From the NCBI GenBank assembly GCA_022264855.1, contig JABYQU010000029.1:248001-312000 (forward strand): a stretch of DNA of 64,000 nt, given 5' to 3'. Below the pieces are notes generated by a model, which searched no databases, had not been told where the DNA came from, and was given only the letters and a program-made list of their open reading frames with translations. Made by a program: the position numbers and the translations under genes. Shown here piece after piece: positions 47,429 to 57,740 of this stretch (position 1 is its first letter; every line of letters begins with the position of its first letter). The DNA comes from Lenzites betulinus (Eukaryota > Basidiomycota > Agaricomycetes > Polyporales > Polyporaceae).

Positions 47429-49081
47429 GGTGGTGTATTGGTCGGACCCTATTAGCCCCCGTAATTTGTGCAAGTACGTATTTCGGCGATATTTATTCGT
47501 TTTGTGCACCTAGCTTGCGGTTGTCGTGCAAGGCCGAATCGCGATGTGATTCTTGGGTGAACTCCGGCGGCGCCGTGGGATGAGCTGTGTCCCACTTGAG
47601 CAGACTCGAAGACGTGTGTCGATTGATAGGAATGCATCTACTGTCTGCAGCTTCTCAGGATGCACGATGGCCTGGCGCGAAGACAGCGGCTAATGTAACA
47701 GACCGTCCTGCTGTGAGTCTTCCTGCGACGATCTCGCAAGAACCAGGCGTTGACCATCACAGGTCACTCCGTCGGCGACTCTCAGGGACACGGTCAGGAC
47801 AGGCGTGTGCCCCGGACTAGGACGCGGCGGGCTCCTCGAATGATGCATCCCACGTCGGTAGTGGAGTCTGAGCACCCCTCCTCGTGCTTGATATCCGCAG
47901 CCTTCAGCTGAGGACACTCGGAACATTGGATCGCGGCTGACCGTAGACGGACAATGACATACATCATGGTATCTGTGTCCGTGCGGACTCCCGCACGGCT
48001 TCCTGCGTCAAGAAGTCTGTCAGCAGGGGTTGATGCATTGATGCCTGGCCGCCATCTCTCAACAGCGCAGAGTTCTACGCTCGGTGTAAGTACGCACGTA
48101 GGACATTGCAATTTTCTGTGCAGGCTAGAAGAGACTAGGGTTCTCGGGGCACATGTTCAATACACGCCCGCGCTAGTTCCGTTGGGGTATGCGAGTCTGT
48201 ACAGGCTCCGGGTGCATGCGGCGATTGGGAGGTATCTGCTATTCGGAGTCGGTTCGCCCGCGATCGATATCTGCATTGTCGCAAACCCTAGTACAACAGA
48301 TTTCTGACTGACTTTCGGCGACGCATTGCCATCTATGCGGTCCGGTCAAAGTTTGCTTCTCGCCCATGATACATTACCCGCGGTCAGTCATCATGCATCA
48401 AGTCTATCTCCCCCTCGGCGTGCGGGTCCGAACGGGCCCCTCCGAGGTTTGTCATGCCACTACACTTTGAGGAAAGGCAGATGGGAATGGAAGCGTGTTG
48501 TGAACAATGATACTGCGGCTCCGCACCGCGTATACATAGCACAACCGCGAGAAAGACTGGTTTTGCGGTAGCTTTCAGAGCGCTAGCGCTGCGCCGGACG
48601 TGCGTCCACGCCGGGTGGATACGTTTATACGGCATTCGCGTCAAGGAGAGCACCGCACACGCACATATTTCACAGTCTGATCGACTCATTTGCACACGTA
48701 AGAACGCTGCATATCCCGCAATCTGGCACACGCAGGACCGTCTTCTGGTAGGGCTATGCGAGATCGCAGCTCGCTGTGGTCATCCGACGCTTCTTGAGAC
48801 CTTGCCGCCCTTTGGCGACCGAATTTGGCTGGCAGTAGAAGGGCATGTTGGCGCGAAAGATCGATATCCTCCAGGCGGCCGGGCAGTACCTCAGCACGGG
48901 GCGGATGACTCTAATGTCCGCACGCCCTATCGACCACTGGGTGGGCACTGCGTGAGCGTATAAAAGAACACAGGAAGACCCGAGAGTCTCTTCCTTGTCG
49001 CTGAGTCCGAGAACCGCGCCTCAGAACTGCAGAACGCACCCCGACGAGCTTCAAACCCTCCTTCGATCAACCTCTGACACA
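47429..49081. other. 1.65-kb intergenic region
   Basis: No gene supported on either strand. The last 130 bp are the promoter and leader of the peptide gene at 49082. Confidence 0.45.
48959..48965 (+). promoter_or_regulatory. TATA box of WL peptide 12
   Basis: GTATAAAAGA, about 120 bp before the start codon, followed by a pyrimidine-rich leader. Confidence 0.65.
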
Positions 49082-49293
49082 ATGCGCTTCTTCCCCGCCA
49101 ACACCGTCGTCCTCTCCGTCGTCTTCGCCGTCCTGTTTGGCTCCGCAGTGATGGGAGCGCCGCTCGCGCGCCCGGCCGAAGCTGAGGGTGAGTAGCTGTG
49201 TTACCTTAGCGGGTTAGTCGACGTCAACGATTCTTACTTGTTGTCCTTATAGCCGATGTTGCCGACCCTCATGAAGAATTGGTCTGGCTGTAA
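49082..49293 (+). CDS. Small secreted peptide precursor ending in ELVWL (WL peptide 12)
   Basis: Exons 49082-49187 and 49253-49293, with a 65-bp phase-1 intron, give 48 aa. The signal peptide MRFFPANTVVLSVVFAVLFG is followed by SAVMGAPLARPAEAE. The second exon encodes the end DVADPHEELVWL. There is no dibasic site. A single Arg (LAR-P) could be used instead. It is closest to WL peptide 14 (51213-51410), with which it shares exon-1 length (106 nt) and the pattern DV-x-x-PHE-[ED]-L-x-WL. It lies next to UstYa-like gene 3. Confidence 0.78.
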
Positions 49294-49643
49294 ATACCGA
49301 TGCGGACATGTTGTAGGTGAGCGCGTCGCGGCGTTGTGTCAATGTCGCGCAGGCTCCTGATGAGTCCGCGTCTTCCACCAGCGTCCCGCGCACTTCTGGA
49401 GATCATGTTGTACTTGGACAATGACTTGTATATCGCCATGTTTGTATGATTCGAGGTATATATAAAACACCTGCTTGGAGATGCTTCTGAAGGCTACACG
49501 TACACTGTGAACAACCTGAGGCTGTTCAAAACGTACGAGTCAGAAAGGATGCCGCGAAACTCTCTGTGACAACTCACCTTAGGTTTCGATACCAGCCTGC
49601 TCTTAGCGTCCGAGACAAAGTTGTACGGCTCCTGCGTAGTATC
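49294..49643. other. Intergenic between convergent genes
   Basis: 3' regions of WL peptide 12 and UstYa-like gene 3. No feature seen apart from TATATATAAA near 49460. Confidence 0.5.
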
Positions 49644-50385
49644 TCAGTCGTTCATCGACTCTTGGAACTGCTTCCAAGTCGCCCAATTCTCCTCGATCGC
49701 TCCATAAAGTGTCGGCCAGTCCGCACAGCTCCGCTCACCACCAGAGCGGTCCACCGCGAAGTCCCTCTGCAAGCTGTCCGGGCGCTCAAGGGTCGTATCC
49801 GCGCTACACAGAGCGAACTGGCGGAGGACGTTCAGACAGCGCTCGACGTGCGCACGCTCGCGGCCGTGCGGCAGCGGAGGGCCGTCCCGCTGCACCATCG
49901 TGACAATGACGCGCAGGCAGTGCTGCTGGTAGGAGAACCCTGTGTTGAAGAAGCGGTGCGTGGGCCCGATGCGGACGTTCGCGTCTCCGAAGGGGCCCGC
50001 GTACGACCATTCGAGTTTGGATTGGGGGTAAGAGGAGTTGTAGTGAGCAGTTTCTTCGAGGGTGAGCCCCAAGGCTGGGTGTGAGCCAGGTATGGGGAGA
50101 TGGGGCGGGTAGTCGTCTTCGATGAAGCCTGTCAAACGATGAGCGCAGAACAGTGTGACAATGACATATGTTGCACATACTGTAGGTCTCAAGAGGTGGG
50201 TCTCGTGACGCAGCTACGTCCTTCACATGTCTTGCCAAAGTGACGTCGGCAGCCAAGTTAGCGAGACAGAGTATGAGAATTAGGGCTGCAGCATAGAGGT
50301 AGGTGGGAGTGATTTCTCTGCGGCTTCGAGGAAAGTCTGTGAGTCTACCAAACGGCTTTGGAAGAGCGTGCGGAGGATACAACAT
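49644..50385 (-). CDS. UstYa-like (DUF3328) protein 3
   Basis: Exons 50385-50181 and 50128-49644 join to 229 aa. The anchor helix is YLYAAALILILCLANLAAD, followed by ARHVKDVA and, in exon 2, FIEDDYPPHLPIPGSHPALG. The luminal domain has VRIGPTHRFFNTGFSYQQHC and HVERCLNVLRQFALC. Each HxxHC motif has lost one His (YQQHC, HVERC), so activity may be altered. A truncated relative is at 27262-27490. It is flanked by WL peptides 12 and 14, the closest physical link between peptide and UstYa-like genes here. Confidence 0.87.
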
Positions 50386-50896
50386 GGGAGTTGGTGAGTA
50401 GATGGAGGTATATCCTATACCTTCAAGACTGTCGCTGGGTTCGCTGCTCCGAGTCGAAGCATCATCAACATCGTGAGGATATCATGTATTCGGGAGGCAG
50501 TGTGACGGAATCACCAGTTGAACTCAGTCGACTACACAGATCCAGCTGCACCTATTATCAAGGTAATCGGGGTCAGAAGACAATACTTGAGTTACAAACA
50601 GGGAAGCTTGGCAAATTGCAGGTTCAGCAGATGTTTGAACCTAGATCTCGAACATTTGATTCTTAGAGGCACGAGCTTATAAAATAGCAGGCTTGTCGTC
50701 GCGTTCAGATATTTGTAAACTTGTGTCGAAGCCAGCGGTTACCAGTGAGTACGACAGAGGGTGCAGTGAGCGGCGTAGTAGAAAGAAAGGTACTGTACTT
50801 ACTTCTTGCGCGGCGGTAACGGCAAATACTGATCGCTGATAAATGTTACGTAATACAGTACTTTACCCGTGGCGTTGAACACGACTCGGCGGGCGT

Positions 50897-51121
50897 TCAA
50901 CATGCTTTCTGGTCACCATCGCTAGTACTCTCACCTCCAGCAATGATCATGAACGGCGCCGCAACGCTCACTAGGATGGTCTGCGGAACAACAGAAGACG
51001 TCATATCCGCTACATAAATTGCAAGTTTACAGCACAGCAATAATAAAACCCATGCGGCTAGTCGTGAGCCCTCGAATACCCCAAACATCCATTCAAACGG
51101 CCCTCTAGTAAGCCTGGGCAT
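50897..51121 (-). other. Unnamed hydrophobic open frame, fragment of a membrane protein
   Basis: A 74-codon frame with WVLLLLCCKLAIYVADM and VVPQTILVSVAAPFMIIAGG, followed by a GTGAGAG donor-like site. The same sequence recurs, partly out of frame, at 26821-26960. I recognise no family. It could be a first exon of a small membrane protein or a relic. Confidence 0.4.
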
Positions 51122-51212
51122 CCAGTACTACATGGGCATAATCTCGCGGAGGTTTCACTGCTTGAAAGAGGTGAGCAATATGATGGAGAAGGCACACATT
51201 GGTGGCCGTACG

Positions 51213-51410
51213 TCACAGCCATTTCAAGTCCTCATGAGGCTTGGGGACATCTGCAAGCAAACCATCAGCCTCTCTGCAAGAAGAGTACAAATTCAAAGAC
51301 CCACCTCTAGCCTCTACTGGAAGGGCATGCGCGCCGAGCACAGGTGAGCTGATCAAGGTGGCCAGCATCGCGTATAGGACCACATCGACGACGGCTTGGA
51401 AGAGACGCAT
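51213..51410 (-). CDS. Small secreted peptide precursor ending in DLKWL (WL peptide 14)
   Basis: Exons 51410-51305 and 51250-51213 with a 54-bp intron give 47 aa. Unspliced, the frame is also open (65 aa). The signal peptide MRLFQAVVDVVLYAMLATLI is followed by SSPVLGAHALPVEAR. The second exon gives DVPKPHEDLKWL-stop. The arrangement equals WL peptide 12. It is present only in arm B of the inverted duplication. Confidence 0.75.
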   Translation of the reverse strand: MRLFQAVVDVVLYAMLATLISSPVLGAHALPVEARGGSLNLYSSCREADGLLADVPKPHEDLKWL

Positions 51411-52701
51411 GATTCGGACGGTTGAACTTTCCAGCTTCCGTTGCGTGGGTGCAGGTCCTTCTGACGCGAAGAGGGATCGACTGGCACTGGTAGGCGCAGG
51501 CTCTTGCCAGTGATTTTGTAGGACCCGGCGGCGCTTCGCTCGCTGACTAGTGGCACTGCCGGGACGACATGGACCAGGCTCTCCTTGATTCTCGGACTGC
51601 GGCTGGATGTCGAGTACGCGGGGTTCTTCGCCCTAATCGCTTTACAGGTTCCTGATGCCGACGAAGGCCGCGCAAAGGATAGCACCCTCGCTGTGACACC
51701 GCTGTATGGTTCAGTCAGCCACCCAGAGTCTGTTTTCCTTTCCGCTGGAGATAGGCTCGAACTACCGTTGTTGAAACCTTTGCATGAAAGGGGCTCTCAT
51801 TGCTATCATGTCTGGTATCAAGTTACTGCACTCGGGAGACGCATCGTCCGCTTCGCACTCACACCCTTGCTCGTCGGAGGCTTCGCGGAGGTCGCATGGC
51901 ATACGTGTTTCGACACGATTGCTTCCGGATGTCGAAGGAGAGCTTGGCAAGTCCCATGATGTTGCGATCGACACCGTGAGTATTATACCTCAATGTCTGA
52001 CTCAAACTTCTGTCTTGTGAGTGTAATGTGTACTCGCAATCTCCCCATCCGCGACCGTCTGACTTAACTTACATATCCATCAGGGAAGTTGCCATTGTAC
52101 ATGTCATCATGTCGTTTCGCCATGACGCGCAGTCGATACTGCGTACAACCGGGGTCGCACGGGTACGGGCCGTTGCTGGAAGCATCGACACGCGTTCAGG
52201 ACCGAGCCGCTACCTCTACACGGAGCACACGACTATCAATCTGTTACAGAGCGTGCGAAGCGTTCGCCATCGTGGCGGTCCTGCTATCAGGATCAAGCGG
52301 CGTGAGGAGCTGGTCACACCCTCCCAGCTGGATCACGGAGAGTATTCGGTGCGCAGTTTCCGCATTTGAAATGCAGTGTTCATCATCAATAGAGGGGGAG
52401 ACTGATAAGAGTTGACTGTTCTTCCTCCAGACACTGCGAAGCGCTGAGAATATACGACTCCCACTGCGCTGCCACCAGTGCAAGGGAGCATTGGTGGCTG
52501 CCCACAGTGACTGCGAACGCCGCCTCCGCCGCCGTCGAGGTACGCCACATCTGTTCGAGGCGCACGGCGGGGATTGTAAGGGCGCCGCCGCCATTCCAGG
52601 TTCCCATATATTCGCCGCTCGGGTAGAAGAAGAAGCAGCCCCTCGTCCTTCTGGTACCTAACTCGCGGCCTTCTGAACTTCCTGTCCCCTTGATCGCAAC
52701 A
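51411..52701. other. 1.3-kb intergenic region
   Basis: A 124-codon frame at 51585-51959 has no domain and no counterpart in arm A. I do not call it. The last 450 bp are the promoter region of WL peptide 6, shared with arm A. Confidence 0.4.
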
Positions 52702-52935
52702 ATGCACTTGCGCTCCACGCCAGGGGGGTTCTCACAGTTCGTTGCTTTGCTTATCCTCGCGCTGGTCGGCGTGCGCGGGATTCGCGCGTCCGCCGTCGCG
52801 GGTGAATTGTCCGATGCTGTGGCAGGTGCGTGTCACGATCTTTCTTTCTCATGCGAGCATGCGGACGAGGTCGGAGTTGGCACTCATGGATCTCGAGACA
52901 CTCCAGATGAACATTTCGATTCGTCGTGGCTCTAG
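52702..52935 (+). CDS. Small secreted peptide precursor ending in DSSWL, intron now readable (WL peptide 6)
   Basis: This is the paralogue of WL peptide 5. The hydrophobic leader is MHLRSTPGGFSQFVALLILA. Compared with the paralogue, one extra G lies just before the donor, and the donor is weakened from GTGAGT to GTGAAT. Removing the 56-bp intron (52802-52857) would put the WL end out of frame. Leaving it in gives one open frame of 77 aa ending EHFDSSWL. So either the intron has become exonic or the gene is decaying. The dibasic RR of the paralogue is not kept (GTHGSRD). Confidence 0.6.
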   Translation: MHLRSTPGGFSQFVALLILALVGVRGIRASAVAGELSDAVAGACHDLSFSCEHADEVGVGTHGSRDTPDEHFDSSWL

Positions 52936-53854
52936 ATCATCATCGGCGTCCGAGATACTACATGCCATGGAAATATTGATAGTGCGTGCCGCGCTTTTTG
53001 CCGCAAAGCGGTCCCGCATACTCACTGATAAGAACATATTTCCAGATACGTACTGTATGATTGTTGTACGAAGAGTTGTGCTCGTTACCGCCGCACGGAC
53101 TACATTAGGACACTTCCTCGGGATGCTCGTATTACGCTGACACAGACTAAACGGGAAAATGCAGTTAATTTATACTCAACGCGCACAGGAACCGACTTCG
53201 TATTCCAAGTATTATATCCCCCGTGTAGGTGCGTCGCTTCGGATCACCGTACGCGGTGACGTTGGCCTCAGTGCACACCGTCGTTACGGCAGCGATACGT
53301 GCTCGAAACGGAGTGCGACACTCGACGCACACGGTGAGTTCGCGATGATGAGAACGCATGCGGATGGGCATCGCGTTAGGGTTTATTATCCATCCGCCCA
53401 CCCATGTCAGGGCACTGATCAGGTATGTCAAAGAAGAAGCTCGTCGTCATGTTTATTCGTTCCAGCTGATCACCAGACTCTCAGGACGCTGTACTCTCAC
53501 ACGTACTGCCCACAGCTATCGGCGGTTCATCACCTTGGACGGCGGTTGCGTGGGACCCGGGCACACCAGGGCCAACACCGATGATGTTCGAATCTCCAAC
53601 GCCCATGTGCTTCCTGGAGAGAGGCCCGCACACAGATGGAGGTGCTAGTGTGCTGAAGTCCGAAGCTGCCGCCGCGGGCTGCGGACCCGCAGGATACTGC
53701 GATTATAAACCCTGGCCGTGCAAGGTCGGATGGATAAAGCAAGGACTCGTCCATCGTTCAAGTCCAAGCTTCCAGCTCCAAGCTCCAAGCCCCACTCCCG
53801 TCGCGCACCTGCACACCCGCAAACCCGCACACCCGCACCTATACACTCGCCGAC
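52936..53854. other. Upstream region of WL peptide 7
   Basis: Matches 25130-25900 inverted in several blocks. TATAAA is at 53704-53709. No gene. Confidence 0.5.
53704..53709 (+). promoter_or_regulatory. TATA box of WL peptide 7
   Basis: ATTATAAACC, 146-151 bp before the ATG. It aligns with the TATA box of WL peptide 4. Confidence 0.6.
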
Positions 53855-54178
53855 ATGTTCAACTTCAAGCTCATTGTCCTCGCACTCGCCGTCACACTCC
53901 TCAGCACTGCATCCGCTGCACCAGCTCCTGCCGACGCCGTCGCCACACCCGTTGAAGACTGCGGCGTCGCCGCCGTTGTCAATTCTGGTAAGTTCAAGGT
54001 TTGCTCCTGCACCCCAGGTTGGAGTGTGGTGGCTGTGTAACGTGGAACGATCGCTGGCGGAGGTCACCTCCGTCCGTTCTCGTGCATACGGTCCGATCAT
54101 ACCCACTCACTTACCCAACTCTCTCTCTCTGATCTAGTCGACAAGCGCGGAATCCACGTGGAGAGCTGTTGGTTGTAG
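53855..54178 (+). CDS. Small secreted peptide precursor ending in ESCWL (WL peptide 7, type I)
   Basis: Exons 53855-53987 and 54138-54178, intron 150 bp, 57 aa. The signal peptide is MFNFKLIVLALAVTLLS-TASA. A pro-region with APAPADAVATPVEDCG precedes the intron. The second exon encodes VDKR followed by GIHVESCWL-stop, a clean Kex2 site and a nine-residue C-terminal peptide. The leader and the 3' flank are closely similar to WL peptide 4. The intron holds a CTCTCTCTCT tract before its acceptor. This is the best-preserved type I copy. Confidence 0.85.
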
Positions 54179-54489
54179 ACGCCGGAGCGTCTTGTCTGCG
54201 ACGTTTTGTCTTCCCGCATGGTAAGTGCTAGTGATTGGTTGTGTGTTTTCCATTGCAGCCGACGCTCATGCGGAATAGAGGTGTTCCTAGGGCTCGGAAC
54301 TGTCCATTGGCGCCCCCTCCCGGGTCCCGGTCAAGCGAGCAGGGGTGATGCAGCGCCCATGAAGCACAGGAAGGGATGTGTCTGTGCCTGTACATATTTA
54401 CTACTGGAATGATTTGTTATGTAAACGGTGTGTTCGCTAGTCCGCTATGGTCGCGCCCTCGCTCGGGCGCAGAAGTAACCTGATTAATA

Positions 54490-54960
54490 TGCTCAACCCT
54501 AGATGAACGGAGACTCGAGTCGCCGCGAGTGTCGGGCCATGCAATAATCAGGGTCGTATGTTCGAGCTCAGGTTCAGACCATAAGCATGTTCCGCGCTGG
54601 CATATTACTGCTCACAGCCTCCGTGTTTCATTCACTAGTACCATTTTGAACAGAGTGAACGGGACCCCTGGTCACTCGAGAGCAGGCACGTCGTGAGTTT
54701 CCCCTGTAATTATCAGGCTTTTACGTTCGAGCTGAGGCCCAGACCATTAGCGTGTCGTCCGTGCGCGTATTGCTGCTCGCAGCCATCGGTGTTTTCACTC
54801 GCCCGTACATTTTTGAACGCAGGGTGCGCGCGACCCTTTGTTTCCCACTCGCAAGAGCGAGTACGCCGTGAGTCAGTTTCCCCTGTGTTGATCCGGCTTT
54901 CACTCACCAGTAATCGTCGAATACAGTGTGTGCAGGACCCCTGGTTACCCAAGAGCAGGC
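54490..54960 (+). repeat. Tandem 95/170-bp repeat block
   Basis: About two and a half long units between the type I and type II peptide genes. Each contains TTCGAGCTNAGG-CCAGACCAT, a TTTTCACTC box and CCCCTGTAAT-ATC. This is the same family as at 23955-24430. Confidence 0.7.
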
Positions 54961-55042
54961 AGGCAGCGGTCGCGCAAGCGAGCTGAAAATTGACAAGTTC
55001 GCCGTGCCAGTGGAATGCATACGCGCCGACGTTGGCTGCGGG

Positions 55043-55049
55043 TATATAT
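55043..55049 (+). promoter_or_regulatory. TATA box of WL peptide 8
   Basis: GGGTATATATGC, about 110 bp before the ATG and conserved in the type II copies. Confidence 0.65.
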
Positions 55050-55156
55050 GCACGGTCGTGTTGGCTGCTGGAGAAGTCATCGAGTTCGAGCTTCGCCTTT
55101 CGCATTCCTACATTCAGCCCACAGCAGTACTCATACTCCCCCACATCCTCACCGAC

Positions 55157-55413
55157 ATGTTCAACTTCAAGCTCATCGTTCTCGCGCTCACCCTCGCCCT
55201 CATCGGCACCTCTTCTGCCGCGCCCGCGCCAGCTCCGCACGACGAGGGCGCGGTGCTTCGCCGGGACACAGACTGTCCGACGACCAACGTTGAGGACGGT
55301 AAGTCGTAGTTCTGCCTGGGTCGTGGTGTGATAGTATAGAATTCCGGCTGACCGACGCGCTTTCTTTCCGAAACAAACGAACAGGAGGTCACGGCGACAC
55401 ATGCTGGCTGTAG
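55157..55413 (+). CDS. Small secreted peptide precursor ending in DTCWL (WL peptide 8, type II)
   Basis: Exons 55157-55298 and 55385-55413, intron 86 bp, 56 aa. The signal peptide is MFNFKLIVLALTLALIG-TSSA. A pro-region APAPAPHDEGAVLRRDTDC contains a dibasic RR. The second exon completes GGHGDTCWL-stop. There is no dibasic pair directly before the final nine residues, so the mature product may be longer than in type I genes. TATATAT is at 55043-55049. Confidence 0.83.
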
Positions 55414-56402
55414 ATGCTGCACTATGCCATGGAGAATCTGTCAGTGTTCGTGATTTGCATAGTAAGTCATCCGGGTTATTCCACACGACCGCCAGCTGAT
55501 GTTTATGTGACCTTGTAGTATTCTTAAGACGTACACGATTTGGGCCACCGCGGAGTCTCCCATAAAACGTTCTGTATTAATGCGATCCCAGAAATATAGT
55601 AAACCCAGAGGAAATTTAACCATACTATCATGCGGCCCGCACCATGAGCGGCGAACTGAGCCGAGCTTTACCAGTATCGTGACAATAGAAAGGATGTTAT
55701 TTAAGTCGTTGTTCATGTGGAACTTTCCCGTCGAACAATAAACCTCTCAGATATCTCAATGGCCAGCATAGCCAAGGGTGGAGGAAGTCAGTCATTCAGT
55801 ATGTACCACTAGTTCTGTTCACCGCTGTCGACTCCAGAGTTTACGCTACATTCCGCTTCGAGTTGGTTACGCATGCACCGTGTAGCTCACACCCAGTCCA
55901 TAGGCGTTCGCCAAGAGAGGTCTACCGTCTGTTTCACTTGTAAATACCACATCTAGGAACTCCGCTTCGCAATGAAAACGAGGTGAGGCACAGGAATAGC
56001 TACTGGACGCGTTAAAAGGAACAGGAAAACGCACGACGGAGAGCGACTTGGAAGAACACCTGTCCATTGTCACGATGGCGGGTTGGCACAAATACGCCGC
56101 TCGCGGTGCGGGCGACGTGTCGGATTTCGACATCGTGTACAAAGTATCGCCCGAAGTTTCGACGTTTGAGGGTGGTGGGTTGGACAGTGGGTGCCATGAA
56201 TGGCTGATATCTTTGAATTCATTACTCTGCGCTCGATTAATACATATGGGTTTGTGGGAGACTCCGCGAAGGCGCAAAACGGGTACATATCATAAATACT
56301 GCAAGACCACATGAAATCAGCCGCCGGTGGTGTGGAAGAACACGGATGACTTACTATGCAAGGCAAGAATACGGATAGATCCGCCGAGACATGGTGCAGT
56401 AT
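55414..56402. other. Intergenic between type II genes in convergent orientation
   Basis: The two sides carry the 3' flanks shared by all type II genes. 55860-56010 is a dispersed repeat (partner 28015-28160). A minus-strand frame at 55867-56277 is open for 136 codons but not conserved in the repeat partner, so I do not call it. Confidence 0.45.
55860..56010 (+). repeat. Dispersed repeat shared with 28015-28160
   Basis: See the partner. Direct orientation, with similarity interrupted by substitutions. Confidence 0.55.
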
Positions 56403-56681
56403 TTACAGCCAGCACGTGTCGTCGTGACTCGGACCTTCTGCACATTTGTCGAAAGAGAAAGAGTGTCAGTCAGCCGGCATTCTATATACTACCACATCGC
56501 ACTAGCACTCATGCAGAGCGCAAGACGTACCGGTGCCAACGTCGGCAGTCACGCCGCCACAGCCTTCTGTGCTGCGGCTGAGGATCGCGCCCTCGTCGTG
56601 TGAGGCTGGGGTGGGCGCGGCAGAAGAGGTGCCGATGAGGGCGAGAGTGAGCGCGAGGACGATGAGCTTGAAGTTGAACAT
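56403..56681 (-). CDS. Small secreted peptide precursor ending in DTCWL (WL peptide 9, type II)
   Basis: Exons 56681-56531 and 56437-56403, intron 93 bp, 61 aa. The leader is identical to WL peptide 8 over the first 22 residues, followed by a pro-region APTPASHDEGAILSRSTE in which the RR of the sister gene reads SR. The second exon gives EGPSHDDTCWL-stop. A TATATA box lies at about 56789-56796. Its type I partner on the same strand is only a relic (57741-57778). Confidence 0.83.
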
Positions 56682-56788
56682 GTCGGTGAGAATGTGAAGG
56701 AGTATGAGTGTTGCTGTGGGCTGAGTGTAGGAATGCGAGAGGCGAAGATCGAGCTCGATGTCTCCTCCAGCATCCAATACGACCGAGC

Positions 56789-56796
56789 ATATATAC
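56789..56796 (-). promoter_or_regulatory. TATA box of WL peptide 9
   Basis: GGGTATATATGC on the minus strand about 110 bp before the ATG, as in the sister genes. Confidence 0.65.
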
Positions 56797-56879
56797 CCGC
56801 AGCCATCGTCGGCGCGTCTGCATTTCACGGTGGACTTGTCATTTTCCGGCTCGTTTGCGCGGCCGCCTGAATGCTCTTG

Positions 56880-57400
56880 AGGAACAAAGTATCGCGCGCA
56901 CATTGTGTTCAAGAATGTACTGGTGAGTGAAAACACCGGCGATGGCGGTGAGCAATTCTACGCGAGGACGGAGCTTGCGATGACTTTGTGCTTTAGCTCG
57001 AGCACACACACCGGATCATTACAGTGGAGACCCACGGCCTGCCCGCTCTTGAGTAACAAAGTGTCCCGCGCACACTATGTTTAAAAATGTAGTGGTGAGT
57101 GAAATCGGATTATTATAGGGGAGGCTTACGGCGTGCCCGCTCTTGGGTAACAAAATGTCCCGCGCACACTATTTTCAACGACGTGCTGGTGAGTGCAAGC
57201 CGGATCATTACAGGGGAGGCTCACTTACGGTGTGCTCGCCCTTGAGTAACAAGGTGTCCCGCGCACACCATATTCAAAATGATCCTGGTGAGTGCAAACG
57301 CCAGCGAGGGCTGTGAACAGTACTACGCGGCGAGAACGGAGCGTACTCATGGTCTGGGCGTCAGCGAGAACGCACAAGGCGGATCATTATAGGAGACACT
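56880..57400 (-). repeat. Tandem 95/170-bp repeat block, about four units
   Basis: The most regular block. Units starting CTCTTGNGTAACAAAGTGTC recur near 56880, 57047, 57140 and 57240. Each has CCCGCGCACACT, a TGGTGAGTG box and GGATCATTACAGG. The first and last units contain the extra 75-nt segment and the middle two lack it. Confidence 0.8.
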
Positions 57401-57740
57401 CACGGCGACTCGGATATCCATACTCATCAGGATACTTCTGCGCCCGAAAGACGGCGCGCGACTTAACCTTTCTCGTCCGGCTCGGAGGCTTAGGCGACGG
57501 CGCGACAATCCCGACAGCCTGAGCAGTGAGCAGACTCGGATATGTACAGGCACAGACGCGCCTCCTTCCTGTGCTTCATGGGCGCTACATTAGCTCAGCC
57601 CTACTCGCTGGACCGGATGAGGGGGCGCCCAAAGAATGTTCCGGGTCCCAGCGGAACACCTCCATCCCGCATTAATATCAGCTGCGATGGAAAATACCCA
57701 ACCAATAACCAGCACTAACTACGCGGAGACGCCCAATCGT

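Larger units (their letters stand above)
50120..55560 (+). repeat. Inverted segmental duplication, arm B
   Basis: Partner of 23240-27490 (see there). The order is UstYa-like exon 1, TM fragment, WL peptide 14 (only here), WL peptide 6, WL peptide 7, tandem repeats, WL peptide 8 and a shared 3' flank. Confidence 0.7.

Noticed and set aside
55867..56277. 136-codon minus-strand frame ending YGLGVSYTVHA.
   Set aside because: The repeat partner at 28015-28160 breaks the frame and there is no domain, although the C-terminal stretch looks somewhat protein-like. Left uncalled.
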